Source: HK-STAS-PATE-2 sp046350895 (GTDB taxonomy: Bacteria; Patescibacteriota; Patescibacteriia; 2-12-FULL-60-25). Taken from it: a stretch of DNA of 64,000 nt. The notes below the pieces were generated by a model. It saw only the letters and a program-made list of their open reading frames with translations, made no database searches and was not told the DNA's origin. Positions within the stretch are counted from its first letter, which is position 1; every line of letters starts with the position of its first letter. Below, piece after piece: positions 28,490 to 37,365 of this stretch. The translations under genes were made by a program, and so were the position numbers. The stretch covers positions 124,001 through 188,000 of the forward strand of contig JAXLZL010000001.1 of assembly GCA_046350895.1 (NCBI GenBank), given 5' to 3'.

Positions 28490-28950
28490 GTAAGGCGAAT
28501 TTCAAAGCCGAAGAAATCGTACGAACCTTCAAACGGTATGACCCTGATGAAGGTATCGAGGTCAAACTCAGTTTTCGATGGGAGCAGCTCGACAGTGAAG
28601 ACGACGATGACTCCATCTTCACCGTTCGCTATACCGTCAACACTGACAATAACGAGTGCGTCATGGTCCAAGGCACACCAAACGACCAATCATACCGCGA
28701 TTTGATCACCTCAGCTTCTGACCCGAACAAAAAGGGCGTCGAGCTGGTGATCTACACCGCAAGCCTCCCAACAAGCGAAGCGAATGGCCAATCCTGCCTC
28801 GAAACAGCCGTATGGATCCCTTTGGATGGACCGATGGGATTTCGGGAATCCATTCTCGAGATCGGAAAAGATGCGCCGCCGCAAGAAGCTGAGCTCGTGC
28901 AGCCTGCTACGCCGCCAAAAAAGAAAGAAGACAAGTTCAATATTCACTAA
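28486..28950 (+). CDS. Unrecognised protein B of a two-gene operon
   Basis: This 154-residue protein is acidic and likely beta-rich ('IEVKLSFRWEQL', 'SIFTVRYTVNTDNNECVMVQ', 'GVELVIYTASLP'), ending in a Pro/Lys-rich tail. I recognise no family. GAGGAG lies 6 nt before the ATG, and the start overlaps the stop of the preceding gene, so the two are translationally coupled and may form a complex. A strong terminator follows. No export signal is seen. Confidence 0.72.
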   Translation: MSKANFKAEEIVRTFKRYDPDEGIEVKLSFRWEQLDSEDDDDSIFTVRYTVNTDNNECVMVQGTPNDQSYRDLITSASDPNKKGVELVIYTASLPTSEANGQSCLETAVWIPLDGPMGFRESILEIGKDAPPQEAELVQPATPPKKKEDKFNIH

Positions 28951-28985
28951 AACCCCGGTCGAGCGCTTGCTCCCGGGGTTTTTCT
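28949..28985. terminator. Terminator after the two-gene operon
   Basis: A 10-bp stem (AAAACCCCGG / CCGGGGTTTT, loop 14) with T5 on the plus strand. It abuts the stop codon of the converging glycosyltransferase gene and may serve both. Confidence 0.85.
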
Positions 28986-30108
28986 ATACGATGAGTTTTT
29001 TGATGAGCCACCAATAGATCGACATGACGGGGTTGCCGACATATTCGAGCGCCGGGCTTTTCATGCTGTCGACTTGAAACAAAATCTCGGCAACGAACAA
29101 ACGCGTAAGCCCGCGGTCATTCACTTTGCGTAGCGCTTGAATCTCGCGACGGCGTTTGCCTATCCAGTGCCAATAGTTTTTTGAAACCAGTTCTTTATAT
29201 ACCTTGATTTTTTCTTCAGACCAACCGCGCAAAAGCGAAAACACAAAGAGTGCTAACTCCATCGCGATCAATAACGGTGCGATAAGCGCGATGGTCCATG
29301 GACGCAAATACATGAAAAGCATCGCATAACGGTTGCGCTCCATCCAAAAAAACTTGGTGATGGATTTTGAAAATTCGTACCAGTGATAGATGACAGATTC
29401 AGGCACGGCCACGACTTTTTTGCCACGAATGCGCATCATGAACGAGGCGTCGGTATCTTCGTGGTACATGAAGAACGCTTCATCAAATAGCTTGCGCCCT
29501 TCAAGGTCGGCCACGCGTACCATCATGCCGGCGCCAGATGCATAGGCGATTTCAAGACCTGGGTTGGTCTCACGTTCTTTGGCATAAAAAGTCTCCGCCT
29601 GTTCTTTGGTCCACTTGTATCCGCGCGAATACCCGAAGCCCAAAAAGTGGTAGGCATTGCCGACTGAATTTACCAAGCCGCGTTCTTCGCCAAGCATGAT
29701 GAGCGATTGTGCGATGCCGATGGTTTTGTCAGCCTCCATCTTGGCGACCATCGGTTCTAAAAAACCAGGTGCAACCTCGGCGTCTTCGTTCAACAAGTAG
29801 ACATAATCGCAGCCGAGTTCTTTGGCTTTGGCGAGGGCGAGGTTATTGTTTTCGGCAAAGCCAAGCTGTTCATCCGAGCGGTTCAGGTAGGTGATGCGGG
29901 GCAGGCTTTTGCCCGACTCCGGCATCCACTCTTTTTCAAACCATGGCCATACCGGCTCGCGACCACCCTTTGATTCAATGCAAATCAATTCAACCCGATC
30001 TTTTGGATAGGTCATGGCCTGCAACGACTTCATGGCATTTGGAATATCACGCTCCCACTTCGCCATCGGAAAGGTCAGATAGAGAATGCCGATTCTTGGT
30101 TGGCTCAT
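28984..30108 (-). CDS. Family 2 glycosyltransferase with C-terminal membrane segment
   Basis: The 374-residue protein starts with a GT-A fold: 'IGILYLTFPMAKWERDIPNA', 'AENNNLALAKAKELGCDYVY' and the metal site 'LLNEDAEVAPGFLE'; a second acidic motif 'MYHEDTDASFMMRIRG' follows. Near residue 270 there are hydrophobic helices ('PWTIALIAPLLIAMELALFV'), so it is membrane-associated. The ATG overlaps the stop of the upstream GT2 gene by 4 nt. It likely adds a sugar in surface-glycan assembly; donor and acceptor cannot be read from sequence. Confidence 0.87.
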   Translation of the reverse strand: MSQPRIGILYLTFPMAKWERDIPNAMKSLQAMTYPKDRVELICIESKGGREPVWPWFEKEWMPESGKSLPRITYLNRSDEQLGFAENNNLALAKAKELGCDYVYLLNEDAEVAPGFLEPMVAKMEADKTIGIAQSLIMLGEERGLVNSVGNAYHFLGFGYSRGYKWTKEQAETFYAKERETNPGLEIAYASGAGMMVRVADLEGRKLFDEAFFMYHEDTDASFMMRIRGKKVVAVPESVIYHWYEFSKSITKFFWMERNRYAMLFMYLRPWTIALIAPLLIAMELALFVFSLLRGWSEEKIKVYKELVSKNYWHWIGKRRREIQALRKVNDRGLTRLFVAEILFQVDSMKSPALEYVGNPVMSIYWWLIKKLIV

Positions 30109-30974
30109 AGATAGGCAAGGCAAAACAACACGGTTCTCGCGAACTCATAACGAACGGTGAGTAACTTGTCCTTCAGCGAGATTTCATGCCAATGCATTTG
30201 GTAGATACGCCATTGGTTGCGATAAGCAGCCAGGCGAAGATGCTTTGGCCGTTTGCGTTCGGCGATGATGCGACCCAAGATACCCTTGGGCTCGGCGCGG
30301 ATGGCGCGCACATGGTAGGCTCGCGCATCGCTCACGCATACCGCTTTCATCCCCTTTTGGTGCAAACGAAAGGCCAGCTCGACATCTTCTTTGTACATGA
30401 AGAAACGCGGATCATAGAGATTGCCGTCCTCGCGAACTATGTCTACCGAAGCGCGTCGATAGAGCGCGACAGCGCCAGAAACACCCCACACCTCGATACC
30501 GGCATGGTTGCGCACACCCGTGATCAATCGACGCGAATCACGCACCATTCCCAAACACACATAATCCAAGCCCACCGTATCGATCTCATCGGTCGGCTTA
30601 TCGTGCCAACGCAAGACGAGCGGCGTCGCCGAAGCGATCGCCGTATCCGCTTCAACCGTCATCATCATTTTTTGCAAACAATCTGCTTCGAGATAAGCGT
30701 CTTGATTTAAGACGAAGACGAACGGCGACGTCGTCATGCGGTAGAGCTCATTATGTGCGCCAAAACCCAAATTTTTTTCGCCTACGATCAGGCGATGCGG
30801 GCGTGTGAAATTTGCCAAGTGGACTTGCACGCGCGCCAACTCAGCAGCATCAACGGAGTTTTCATAAAAAAGCACTTCAACATCTTGAAACGTCTGCGCC
30901 TCAAGCGAACGCAAAAGCGCGTGCAGATACCGGCTGCCGTGATAAAGCGCGATTTGAACGACGAGTTTGCTCAT
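30105..30974 (-). CDS. Family 2 glycosyltransferase
   Basis: This 289-residue GT-A enzyme has 'VQIALYHGSRYLHALLRSLE', 'VGEKNLGFGAHNELYR', the DxD-like 'VLNQDAYLEADCLQ' and 'FFMYKEDVELAFRLHQKG'. It resembles rhamnosyltransferase-type GT2 proteins. Start at 30974 gives an ATGA overlap with the preceding gene; a longer in-frame start would read through that gene. It is the middle of three coupled GT2 genes. Confidence 0.87.
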   Translation of the reverse strand: MSKLVVQIALYHGSRYLHALLRSLEAQTFQDVEVLFYENSVDAAELARVQVHLANFTRPHRLIVGEKNLGFGAHNELYRMTTSPFVFVLNQDAYLEADCLQKMMMTVEADTAIASATPLVLRWHDKPTDEIDTVGLDYVCLGMVRDSRRLITGVRNHAGIEVWGVSGAVALYRRASVDIVREDGNLYDPRFFMYKEDVELAFRLHQKGMKAVCVSDARAYHVRAIRAEPKGILGRIIAERKRPKHLRLAAYRNQWRIYQMHWHEISLKDKLLTVRYEFARTVLFCLAYL

Positions 30975-31888
30975 AGGGGCATTTTGCCAAAGTGGGCAAA
31001 AACCTTGGTCAAAAGAAATGAGACAGCGGCCGCTTTTTTGATGATGGCCACCTGCCATTGCGGATGCCACTTATCAAAATAAGCAATCATCGATGCAGAA
31101 AAAACCTTATTCTTCCAAACGCTTTCGCGTTGCGCGAAGCTCGGACTCAACAAGTGGTCATAAGCGATGATTGAGGGCTCATAGCGCACGCGCAAACCGC
31201 TTGCCTTTGCCGAACGGCAATAGTCGACTTCTTCAAACCACAAATAATACCGTTCATCGAGCATGCCGAGCTTGCGCTTCGCCGAATCGCTGATCGCAAA
31301 ATACGAACCGCGAATCGAATCGCAGTCTTGCGCCTTATCCAAATCGAGTCCGCGCCCAAGGTAATGCGCGACGGTAAAAGGTAAGACCTTAGCAACCTTC
31401 AACAAGACGGCAAGCTGGTTCAATATCGACGGAAAACGCCTCAATTGCGCCACCGGCTTGTCGTCGGCCATCAAAAGTTTTGCTCCCAGTACGCCGATGG
31501 TTGCATCTGCATCAAGCACGTCGACGGTTTTTTGCAACGCGTCTGCACTTACCAACATGTCCGGATTCAGTAACAAGATATGGCGACCGCGTGCGCGCTC
31601 CCAAGCTTGGTTATTGGCTTTGGCAAAACCCATATTTTGGCCATTGGCGATCACCTGAGCCCAGGCAAATTGTTCGCTGACCATCTCTGCCGAACCGTCA
31701 GAGGAGGCGTTATCGACCACAAACCACTCAGCCTTGATGGTACCCTCTGAAAACGAAAGGGATTCACCCAAGATCTCGAGCTGCGGCGCGGAGTTCCACG
31801 AAACCGTAATAACCGTGAGGTCGACCGCCCCCGGCTCGTCGGCGTTAAGCCATTGTATTTTATTGTTTTTAGGCACCGATTCTTGCAT
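30971..31888 (-). CDS. Family 2 glycosyltransferase (rhamnosyltransferase-like)
   Basis: The 305-residue protein has 'LTVITVSWNSAPQLEILGES', 'VDNASSDGSAEMV', 'GQNMGFAKANNQAWERARG' and the metal-binding 'LLLNPDMLVSADALQ'; 'YLWFEEVDYCRSAKASG' is the acceptor-side acidic motif. This is the common rhamnosyl/polysaccharide GT2 pattern. It is first of three overlapping GT2 genes and divergent from rfbB by 41 nt, so glycan assembly and dTDP-rhamnose supply share a control region. Confidence 0.9.
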   Translation of the reverse strand: MQESVPKNNKIQWLNADEPGAVDLTVITVSWNSAPQLEILGESLSFSEGTIKAEWFVVDNASSDGSAEMVSEQFAWAQVIANGQNMGFAKANNQAWERARGRHILLLNPDMLVSADALQKTVDVLDADATIGVLGAKLLMADDKPVAQLRRFPSILNQLAVLLKVAKVLPFTVAHYLGRGLDLDKAQDCDSIRGSYFAISDSAKRKLGMLDERYYLWFEEVDYCRSAKASGLRVRYEPSIIAYDHLLSPSFAQRESVWKNKVFSASMIAYFDKWHPQWQVAIIKKAAAVSFLLTKVFAHFGKMPL

Positions 31889-31929
31889 ACGAATTGCTAT
31901 GACAGTACACGTTTGCTAGCGTTTAGGCC

Positions 31930-32904
31930 ATGTCCCGCCTTCTTGTCACCGGCGGCGCTGGTTTTATCGGCGCCAACTTTGTTCGTTACTGGCTCTCGCA
32001 ACACCCTAACGACCGCGTTCGTGTTTTGGATGCGTTAACCTATGCCGGTAACCGCCACAATCTTGATGGGCTTGATATTGAATTCGTCCATGGCGATATT
32101 CGTGATGCTGCCACCGTTGTCAAAGCCTTTGATGATATCGACATCGTCGTTCACTTTGCCGCTGAATCGCATGTGGACCGCTCGATCACGGGCAGCCTGC
32201 CATTCGTCCAAACCAATGTTATTGGCACCTTGACCTTGCTCGAAGAAACAAAGAAACGTGGCTCGCAAATCAAACGCTTTCACCATGTCTCAACCGACGA
32301 AGTCTTTGGCGCCCTTGAACTTGGCAGCGAAGAGAAATTCAGTGAAGCCACGCCTTATGATCCGCGCAGCCCTTATAGCGCCTCAAAAGCCGGCTCAGAC
32401 CATCTTGTACGTGCCTACTACCACACCCATCACCTGCCTGTAACGATCAGTAATTGTTCAAACAACTACGGCCCTTATCATTTTCCCGAAAAACTCATCC
32501 CGCTCATGATTTTGAATGCGATGCGTGATTTACCACTCCCCGTGTACGGCGATGGCCTGAATGTTCGTGATTGGATCCATGTAGAAGACCATTGCCGAGG
32601 CATTGAAGCCGTCTTGCTTAAGGGCAACGTCGGCGAGACTTACTGTTTAGGTGGCAATGCCGAACGGCCGAATATCGAGGTCGTAAAACTCGTATTAAAG
32701 TACCTAAACAAACCTGAGTCCCTCATCTCATACGTCGAAGATCGTAAAGGCCACGACCGCCGCTACGCCATCGATTCAAGCAAGGCAAAGAAGGAGCTCG
32801 GCTGGGAGCCTCAGAAGACCTTTGAGCAAGGCTTGCAAGAAACGGTCCAATGGTATCTCGATCACCAAGACTGGTGGTCACCGCTCTTGACAAAAACCTC
32901 GTAA
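31930..32904 (+). CDS. rfbB: dTDP-glucose 4,6-dehydratase
   Basis: The 324-residue SDR enzyme makes dTDP-4-keto-6-deoxyglucose, step two of dTDP-rhamnose synthesis. It shows 'LLVTGGAGFIGANFVRYWL', 'HFAAESHVDRSI', 'HHVSTDEVFGAL', the catalytic 'YSASKAGSDHLVRAY', 'NCSNNYGPYHFPEKLIPLMI' and 'NVRDWIHVEDHCRG'. It is first in the plus-strand rhamnose cluster. Confidence 0.95.
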   Translation: MSRLLVTGGAGFIGANFVRYWLSQHPNDRVRVLDALTYAGNRHNLDGLDIEFVHGDIRDAATVVKAFDDIDIVVHFAAESHVDRSITGSLPFVQTNVIGTLTLLEETKKRGSQIKRFHHVSTDEVFGALELGSEEKFSEATPYDPRSPYSASKAGSDHLVRAYYHTHHLPVTISNCSNNYGPYHFPEKLIPLMILNAMRDLPLPVYGDGLNVRDWIHVEDHCRGIEAVLLKGNVGETYCLGGNAERPNIEVVKLVLKYLNKPESLISYVEDRKGHDRRYAIDSSKAKKELGWEPQKTFEQGLQETVQWYLDHQDWWSPLLTKTS

Positions 32905-32916
32905 TTACGAGGTTTT
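32893..32916 (+). terminator. Perfect 24-bp palindrome at the rfbB stop
   Basis: AAAACCTCGTAA pairs with TTACGAGGTTTT; the rfbB stop codon is in it. It could be a weak terminator or attenuator before rfbD, 23 nt downstream. No long T-run follows. Confidence 0.5.
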
Positions 32917-32938
32917 CTTGGTAAGAAGTGGCTATCAT

Positions 32939-33820
32939 ATGAAGATTCTTGTCGTCGGTGCCAATGGCTTTGTTGCCAAGCGCTTTCTCGAAACCTATCC
33001 AAGTGAAACGCTCGCGTTTAGCGAGCGCGTCACCGATAAGGCATCGTTTTTAAAAGCGCTCGACGAACATCGTCCTGATGCCGTGATCAACGCCGCAGGA
33101 CGCACGGGTCGCCCGAATGTCGATTGGTGCGAAGACCATCAAATTGAAACCTGAAGGCAACGTACAATTGCCGCTAACGCACTCGCCAGCGCCTGCCAAG
33201 AACGCGGCATCTATCTTTTGCATCTTGCTTCTGGTTGTATTTTTATGGCGCATCCCCTGACCCGCGTGGCTGGAGGGAGGATGACTTCGCCAACCGTCGG
33301 CCTTCTACTCGCGTACCAAATACGCGGCCGACCTGATCTTGTCGAAAATGCCTAATGTCGGCATCGCTCGCGCATGCCGATCGACAACCGTCAAGTAACG
33401 CAACCTTATCGACAAGCTCGCCGCTTACAAACGGTCGACCGACGTCGAAAACAGCGCCACCGTCATCGACGACCTTGTACGTGCCATGTACGAACTTTGC
33501 GTCCAAACGCGGCCAGGCGTCTTTCATGTCGTGAATCCAGGCAACTTGCGTCATCGCGACGTTCTCAACCTCTGCCGTGAACTTGTCGGCCTTGACCATT
33601 CAAACCGAATGGATCACCGCTGAAGACCTGGTTGCCAAAGGCCTCGCCACTAAGGCGCGCTCAAACTGCATCTTGCAATCGACGCGTTGCAAGAACTCGG
33701 CATCACCATGCGCCCGATCGATATCGCCTGCGTGACACCATGATGAAGTACGCCGTTTACAGCTCATACAGCAACCACAAGCGCAAAATACCACTTCGTT
33801 CTTGCGTGAAAGCTGGCTAA
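32939..33820 (+). CDS. rfbD: dTDP-4-dehydrorhamnose reductase family, frameshifted
   Basis: The N-terminus is clear: 'MKILVVGANGFVAKRFLETY' and 'DAVINAAGRTGRPNVDWCED'. After about 33150 the frame breaks several times, but pieces of the same fold continue: 'HLASGCIF', 'FYSRTKYAADLILSKMPNVG', 'VIDDLVRAMYELCV', 'FHVVNPG', 'SNCILQSTRLQELGITMRPI', 'LRDTMMKYA'. The length fits a ~280-residue RmlD-type reductase. Because all fragments are conserved, sequence error is more likely than gene decay. The true C-terminus lies between about 33750 and 33855; one frame would end in an ATGA overlap with rfbA. Confidence 0.72.
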
Positions 33821-33851
33821 CCCAACCGCCAACCATGCACAACCACCTAAG

Positions 33852-34561
33852 ATGAAAGGCGCTATCATGGCCGGTGGCCGCATTCCCGCTTGGCTTCCGC
33901 TGACGAATGTCACGAACAAACACCTCCTGCCGATCAATAACAAGCAAATGGTGCTCTATCCCCTGCGAACGCTGTTGGATGCGGCATCCGGCATCATCAT
34001 CATCGTGACCGGCCCGGCAGACTATGCCGGCCACTTCATGAACTTGCTTGGATCGGGCAAAAATTATGGTGCAATATCACCTCGCATCAAGATGAATCCG
34101 GCGGCATCGCTCAAGCGCTCTCGCTCTGCGAAGAGTTCGTGGGCGATGACCATGTGACCGTCATTCTCGGCGACAATATCTTTGAAGACAATTTTCACGC
34201 GCCCATCTCGAGCTTTCAAGGCGGTGCCATGGGCTTCTACAAACCCGTCCATGACCCGCAACGCTTTGGCGTCATGGAGATCGATTCAACGGGACGCGTG
34301 CTCACCATTGAAGAGAAGCCGCAGCAACCCCGCTCAAACTTCGCGCAAGTCGGCCTCTACGTGTATGATAAGCGGGTCTTCGACATCATCAAAACCCTCA
34401 AACCATCGGGCCGCGGTGAACTTGAAATAACCGACGTCAATAATGCGTATTTGCAGAGAGGAGAACTCTCGGCACGCCCGGTTCGCGGTTTTTGGACGGA
34501 TGCCGGAACGTTCGACAGCCTCAAAAAGGCGTCAGACTTTGCCGCAGAACGCGGACTCTAA
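33852..34561 (+). CDS. rfbA: Glucose-1-phosphate thymidylyltransferase, frameshifted
   Basis: The enzyme makes dTDP-glucose. 'MKGAIMAGG' and 'PLTNVTNKHLLPINNKQMV' open it; from about 34139 the intact second half has 'DDHVTVILGDNIFEDNF', 'GVMEIDSTGRVLTIEEKPQQ', 'VGLYVYDKRVF' and 'FWTDAGTFDSLKKASDF'. A frameshift lies near 34070. The nucleotide-binding GGxGTRLxPLT is garbled to GGRIPAWLPLT, where two compensating indels would restore it (CGCTTG = RL is present in the shifted frame). This supports sequence error. rfbC is not in the window. Confidence 0.8.
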
Positions 34562-34563
34562 CC

Positions 34564-35712
34564 ATGAAACACTATCTCGTACTCGGCGGCGGATTCGCCG
34601 GCCTCTCAGCCATTCGCGAACTGCGCAAGCAGCCGGATACGCATATCACGCTCGTCGACTCCGGCGAGCGCTTTGTGTTCACGCCTTGGCTTATCGACGC
34701 TTTAGCCGGCGAGCGCGCACCCCTCGATATCTCTGAAGACCTTGAAGCATTGACCGAGCGTTTAGGCGTCACCTTTGTTCGAGGTACCGTCACCGGCCTC
34801 AATCGCGACCAGCGCCACGCCATCATCCAGCTTGCCAAAGGCGGCGTGCAAGAACTGGCTTTTGATGAAGTCATTCTCTCTTTGGGCGCCAAAACCTGCT
34901 ATTACGGCATTCCTGGCGCCACGACGCATGCGCTGCCACTCAAGACACTCAACGACATTGAGCGCATCCATGAACATGTGCGCGCGATGGTCAAAAAGGC
35001 CCTCTCAGCATCAGACACCCGTACCAAGCAAGAACTCTTGAGCTTTGTCGTTGTCGGCGCAGGTCCGACCGGCGTTGAAAGTGCCTTTGCCCTAAAAACA
35101 TTCGTCGAATCCACGCTCGGCGACCAGTGGTGCCGCGTGGCGCCATATGCGCATTTTTATGTCGTGCAGGGCGCACCGACTATTTTACCCGGCTTCAATA
35201 GCCGCGCGATCAATCTCGCCACCGATGAGATGCGCCAACAGGGCATTGAGCTTACCTTGGGTGAACCTGTTGAAAAACTCGAAGAAAACACTCTCTTTAC
35301 CACGCGCGGTACCACCATTCATGCCGCCACCATTTTGTGGTGTGCGGGCGTCGAACCAAACTTTATCAACGTCCAACCCGAACTGCCTAAAGAACGCGGC
35401 GGCTGGATCAGCCAGAACGATTTGATGCTCGATGAATGCATTGTGGGTGCCGGCGACAATATCCGCGTCATGCTTGGCACGGCACCAGCGCCAAAAACTG
35501 CCCAAATCGCCATGCCGATGGGCAAGGCTGCCGCGCATCGCATCATGACCAAACAAAAGAAACCATTCACCTATATCAATAAAGGCGCCGTGCTCACACT
35601 CGGCAAAACTGGCCTCTTTGACCTTGGTTTTCTCAAAATGAAAACACCGCTCGCCCGTTGGGTCCGCGGTGTTCTCTACCGTATCCGATTTAACCAGTTG
35701 GTTAGAGGTTAA
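34564..35712 (+). CDS. Type II NADH dehydrogenase-like flavoprotein
   Basis: The 382-residue protein has two Rossmann motifs: FAD-binding 'YLVLGGGFAGLSAIRELRKQ' at the N-terminus and NAD-binding 'FVVVGAGPTGVESAFAL' near residue 165. 'VILSLGAKTCYYGIPG', 'ATILWCAGVEPN' and 'GAGDN' match the NDH-2 family, and the C-terminus 'LARWVRGVLYRIRFNQL' could bind the membrane. It would oxidise NADH, passing electrons to a quinone or another acceptor. It begins 2 nt after rfbA and ends convergently, overlapping the next gene by 11 nt. No other respiratory gene is in view. Confidence 0.85.
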   Translation: MKHYLVLGGGFAGLSAIRELRKQPDTHITLVDSGERFVFTPWLIDALAGERAPLDISEDLEALTERLGVTFVRGTVTGLNRDQRHAIIQLAKGGVQELAFDEVILSLGAKTCYYGIPGATTHALPLKTLNDIERIHEHVRAMVKKALSASDTRTKQELLSFVVVGAGPTGVESAFALKTFVESTLGDQWCRVAPYAHFYVVQGAPTILPGFNSRAINLATDEMRQQGIELTLGEPVEKLEENTLFTTRGTTIHAATILWCAGVEPNFINVQPELPKERGGWISQNDLMLDECIVGAGDNIRVMLGTAPAPKTAQIAMPMGKAAAHRIMTKQKKPFTYINKGAVLTLGKTGLFDLGFLKMKTPLARWVRGVLYRIRFNQLVRG

Positions 35713-36118
35713 ACTTGTTGCGCAATGGGCCAACGCCTGGGATCTCCCAGAATTCGCCCTGAAGGCACTTGATGAGCGCGATGATGTCGAGCACGAAGAG
35801 TGCAACGGCCAATATCCAGCCAATGACCGGGATCCAGAAAATGAACGAACCGATCAAGCCGGCAATGAAGACCATAAGGCCTTGCTTTGCATGCTCATAG
35901 GCATACTTTGAATCCTTCTTAAGGATGAGCGGGACAAAAACCAAGATACCGACATACGAGAGCGCTGCAACGAGCTTATTTTCTTCGATGTCTTTGGCAT
36001 CAAAACCGCCTGCTGGCATAGCCATTTTTGGCTCTTCATGAGGAGCCTGGTGTGGCGCTTCGGAGGACTGGCCCATTTGGGAGCCTTGGTTCTCTGGAGT
36101 TGGGTTGGTGTTTTCCAT
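35702..36118 (-). CDS. DUF4870-like small membrane protein
   Basis: The 138-residue protein has a hydrophilic Pro/Gln/Glu-rich N-terminus (about 1-45) and then three hydrophobic segments: 'LVAALSYVGILVFVPLIL', 'GLMVFIAGLIGSFIFWIPVI' and 'ILAVALFVLDIIALIKCLQG'. The 'KKDSKYAYEHAKQGLMVF' loop is typical of DUF4870/Tic20-like proteins. Function unknown. Its 3' end overlaps that of the NDH-2-like gene. Confidence 0.82.
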   Translation of the reverse strand: MENTNPTPENQGSQMGQSSEAPHQAPHEEPKMAMPAGGFDAKDIEENKLVAALSYVGILVFVPLILKKDSKYAYEHAKQGLMVFIAGLIGSFIFWIPVIGWILAVALFVLDIIALIKCLQGEFWEIPGVGPLRNKFNL

Positions 36119-36156
36119 ATGCCTATAGCTTTACTGAATTATGGGGTTTTGGCAAC

Positions 36157-37365
36157 TCAAAAACCCATTTCATTACTAACTTCGCTATACACAGCCCAAA
36201 TGACGAACAGCGCCATGCCCGGCCAATAGCTCCAGAGATAGTGGTCTAACAGCAATAACGGCATGAGAGCGATCAATAGGCGTTTGTCCTGCATCCTTTT
36301 TATCCAAAAGACCATCGCCACCAAAAGCCATATAACACCCCATAAACCCGTCTCAAGCAGAATCATGACCGGGACGGTATGCGGGAGAAGCGGCTCGAGT
36401 TTCTGTTGGACGAGGACCGGCAATAAACCGCCTTGGCCTGTGCCAAAGAATGGTGCATGCCTAAATGCTGCGGGCACTTGTTGAAGCGCGACCAGACGTT
36501 CATTTACGGATTTCTCTTCAACGGCGCCCCCAACAGACACCGGACGAACGAGAAACGGAAACGCCATAAGCGTAAGCAAAAAAGGCACAAGCACCGCCAA
36601 CCAGAGACGGCGAGATCCCTCGACTCCCTTCGCTAACGCTCCGGTTGCTCGGGATGACAAAAGAAGACCTAGCGCCAGCGCGAGCCAAGCTGAACGCGAC
36701 GCACTAAAGGCCAACGCCATCGAAAGCAAAGGCATTATTGTTAACAAGAATTTTTTAACCCGGTCTGAATATGAGGTCCATGCAAATGCCACCCACAGCA
36801 AAGACATCGCGAGATACCCGCCAAAGATATTTGGATGCGGGAATCCGCCATAAGCGCGCAAATAACGGATGCCCTGGCTCGCGATCACCGCCGTGCCTTT
36901 GATGTTCGGATCAAGCGAAGGCAAACCGAGCCACTTATTTGCCCATCCCCATTGAAAGGCGAATTGTCCCATCCCCAATAACGCTTGCGGTACCAATGAA
37001 ACAGCAAACCACAAAGCCACCTCTTGAGCCGCAATCTCTTCACGCTTGATCACCCAGACGAGCAGACAAGCAAAGATCGCCGAGATCAACCAAGCGATAC
37101 TCGCACGAGGCTCGGAGGAAAACATTGCCGGAACCAATACACCAATAACAACGACAGCTTCAAACCATTTAGGTCGACGCCATACCGGCCGTTTTTGCCA
37201 CAACGAAACAAGAATAAACGCGAGCAATACCAACCATGAAGCATAGATCGAGAGTCTCCCCTGCTCCCACGGATATCCCGCAACCATGCCCGCATCACTA
37301 AACCAGCGCGTCTGCCAAGGCAAAACGAGCATCAAAAAAATGAACAACGTGCGCTTAAACGTCAT
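36157..37365 (-). CDS. O-antigen ligase/polymerase family membrane protein
   Basis: The 402-residue protein has about ten hydrophobic segments and the Wzy_C/WaaL-type loop region near 'YGGFPHPNIFGGYLAMSLLW', where a His-Pro-Asn motif is typical. It likely joins or polymerises glycan chains at the outer face of the membrane. Part of the sequence (about 36612-36658, encoding 'SSRATGALAKGVEGSRR') is a palindromic REP-like element read in frame. Its start overlaps the upstream nucleotidyltransferase gene by 11 nt. Confidence 0.82.
   Translation of the reverse strand: MTFKRTLFIFLMLVLPWQTRWFSDAGMVAGYPWEQGRLSIYASWLVLLAFILVSLWQKRPVWRRPKWFEAVVVIGVLVPAMFSSEPRASIAWLISAIFACLLVWVIKREEIAAQEVALWFAVSLVPQALLGMGQFAFQWGWANKWLGLPSLDPNIKGTAVIASQGIRYLRAYGGFPHPNIFGGYLAMSLLWVAFAWTSYSDRVKKFLLTIMPLLSMALAFSASRSAWLALALGLLLSSRATGALAKGVEGSRRLWLAVLVPFLLTLMAFPFLVRPVSVGGAVEEKSVNERLVALQQVPAAFRHAPFFGTGQGGLLPVLVQQKLEPLLPHTVPVMILLETGLWGVIWLLVAMVFWIKRMQDKRLLIALMPLLLLDHYLWSYWPGMALFVIWAVYSEVSNEMGF
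36612..36658. repeat. REP-like palindromic element inside the ligase gene
   Basis: GAGATCCCTCGACTCCC on the left and GCTCGGGATGACA on the right form an imperfect palindrome with an inner CTCC..GGAG-type stem. The form (ATCCCTCGA...TCGGGATGACA) is that of dispersed intergenic repeats common in bacterial genomes. Confidence 0.5.
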
